The notes under the pieces: generated by a model
Database searches by the model: none
The model's input: the letters and a program-made list of their open reading frames with translations, nothing else
Told to the model about the DNA's origin: nothing
NCBI GenBank assembly: GCA_000493945.1
Contig: AWNW01000083.1
Location: 1-5,676, forward strand
Length of the DNA stretch: 5,676 nt
DNA from: Candidatus Hydrogenedens terephthalaticus JGI OTU-1
Lineage (GTDB): Bacteria > Hydrogenedentota > Hydrogenedentia > Hydrogenedentales > Hydrogenedentaceae
Reading direction: 5' to 3'
Translations under genes and position numbers: made by a program
Shown here: one piece after another, positions 5,350 through 5,676 of the stretch
Numbering within the stretch: position 1 is the stretch's first letter
Layout of the letters: each line of letters begins with the position of its first letter

Positions 5350-5676
5350 TTAACATAAATAACTAAAGTTAGGAGACAAATCATAAATATGAACAGTGAT
5401 TTTAGGAATAGGTAGAGGGTAGCGTTTTAAGAATAAGCTAAACTTATTCCAGTCAAAGCTCCTCTTCTGACTCCTCCTATTCATCCACTTAAACAGTAGT
5501 TTAACCACTTCTGTCCTGAAACCTACTAAGGCTTTAGTATTATCCGTTATTCCGTAATAGCGGTAATACCCGAGTAATTTAATAGTAAGCTTCTGCATTA
5601 TGATTTTAGTTTTCGTATTCCTATTAACTTTCAACCATTCTTTACAGCGTTTAAGGCTTGCCGTGAACTTCTTTCT
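5350..5676 (-). CDS. Group II intron reverse transcriptase/maturase, C-terminal part
   Basis: The frame is open from the right edge to the TAA at 5352-5350, giving the last 108 residues. They begin RKKFTASLKRCKEWLK and contain the maturase-specific hallmarks LGYYRYYGITDN, LLFKWMNRRSQKRS and KRYPLPIPKITVHIY, typical of the domain X/GIIM region of bacterial intron-encoded proteins. The protein would bind the intron RNA, help it splice and reverse-transcribe it during retrohoming. No HNH endonuclease domain follows domain X, so this is an endonuclease-lacking type, known in several bacterial intron classes. A TTG at 5634 could be mistaken for a start, but the homology continues upstream of it. 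The reverse transcriptase domain itself is outside the window. No stop or frameshift is seen in the visible part. Confidence 0.9.
   Translation of the reverse strand, partial: RKKFTASLKRCKEWLKVNRNTKTKIIMQKLTIKLLGYYRYYGITDNTKALVGFRTEVVKLLFKWMNRRSQKRSFDWNKFSLFLKRYPLPIPKITVHIYDLSPNFSYLC

Larger units (their letters stand above)
5184..5676 (-). mobile_element. Group II intron, 3' part (cut by window edge)
   Basis: Reading the - strand, the order is maturase C-terminus (5676-5350), domain V (5338-5306), a 3-base linker, and domain VI ending in CTACTCGAC with AC at 5185-5184. This is the standard order of a bacterial group II intron 3' end, and AY is the usual last dinucleotide. The 3' exon would start at 5183 on the - strand. 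The intron therefore lies convergent to copy 2 of the synthetase, 67 bases past its stop codon, in intergenic DNA. The 5' end and domains I-III lie beyond the right edge. Whether it still moves or splices cannot be judged from this part. Confidence 0.85.

Noticed and set aside
5632..5634. TTG as a start codon of a short gene on the - strand
   Set aside because: The frame stays open to the window edge, and the residues upstream of it (FTASLKRCKEWL) belong to the same maturase domain, so it is an internal leucine codon.

Overview
The window is AT-rich bacterial DNA. It holds two long tandem genes on the + strand and the 3' end of a group II intron on the - strand, separated by intergenic DNA full of short-period repeats. 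The low GC, the intron and the repeat-filled gaps would suit an uncultured anaerobic bacterium, but nothing here fixes the phylum.

Layout. Bases 1-525 are non-coding. They contain a possible all-AT terminator for something upstream, a patchwork of 7-bp and 8-bp degenerate tandem repeats (246-437), a good sigma-70-like promoter (446-474) and an inverted repeat in the likely 5' leader (482-514). The first gene (544-2718) and the second (2942-5116) each encode a 724-residue long-chain acyl-CoA synthetase of the AMP-forming (ANL) superfamily. They align without gaps and are about two-thirds identical by eye, so they are tandem duplicates. An 8-bp repeat array begins exactly four bases after each stop codon (2723 and 5121). 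The first array also contains two perfect hairpins.

From 5184 to the right edge lies the 3' part of a group II intron on the - strand: the C-terminal 108 residues of its reverse transcriptase/maturase, then domain V (5306-5338), then domain VI with a bulged branch-point A at 5190 and an AC 3' end at 5184. Domain VI carries an unusually long distal extension, and the domain V loop is not a GNRA tetraloop. The rest of the intron lies beyond the window.

Function. The two synthetases would activate fatty acids to acyl-CoA (fatty acid + ATP + CoA to acyl-CoA + AMP + PPi). The copies differ most around the presumed acyl pocket and in a poorly conserved insert, which suggests different chain or side-group preferences (inference). 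The most unusual material is the repeat system in the gaps and the odd intron 3' end. I see no new enzymatic or defence system.
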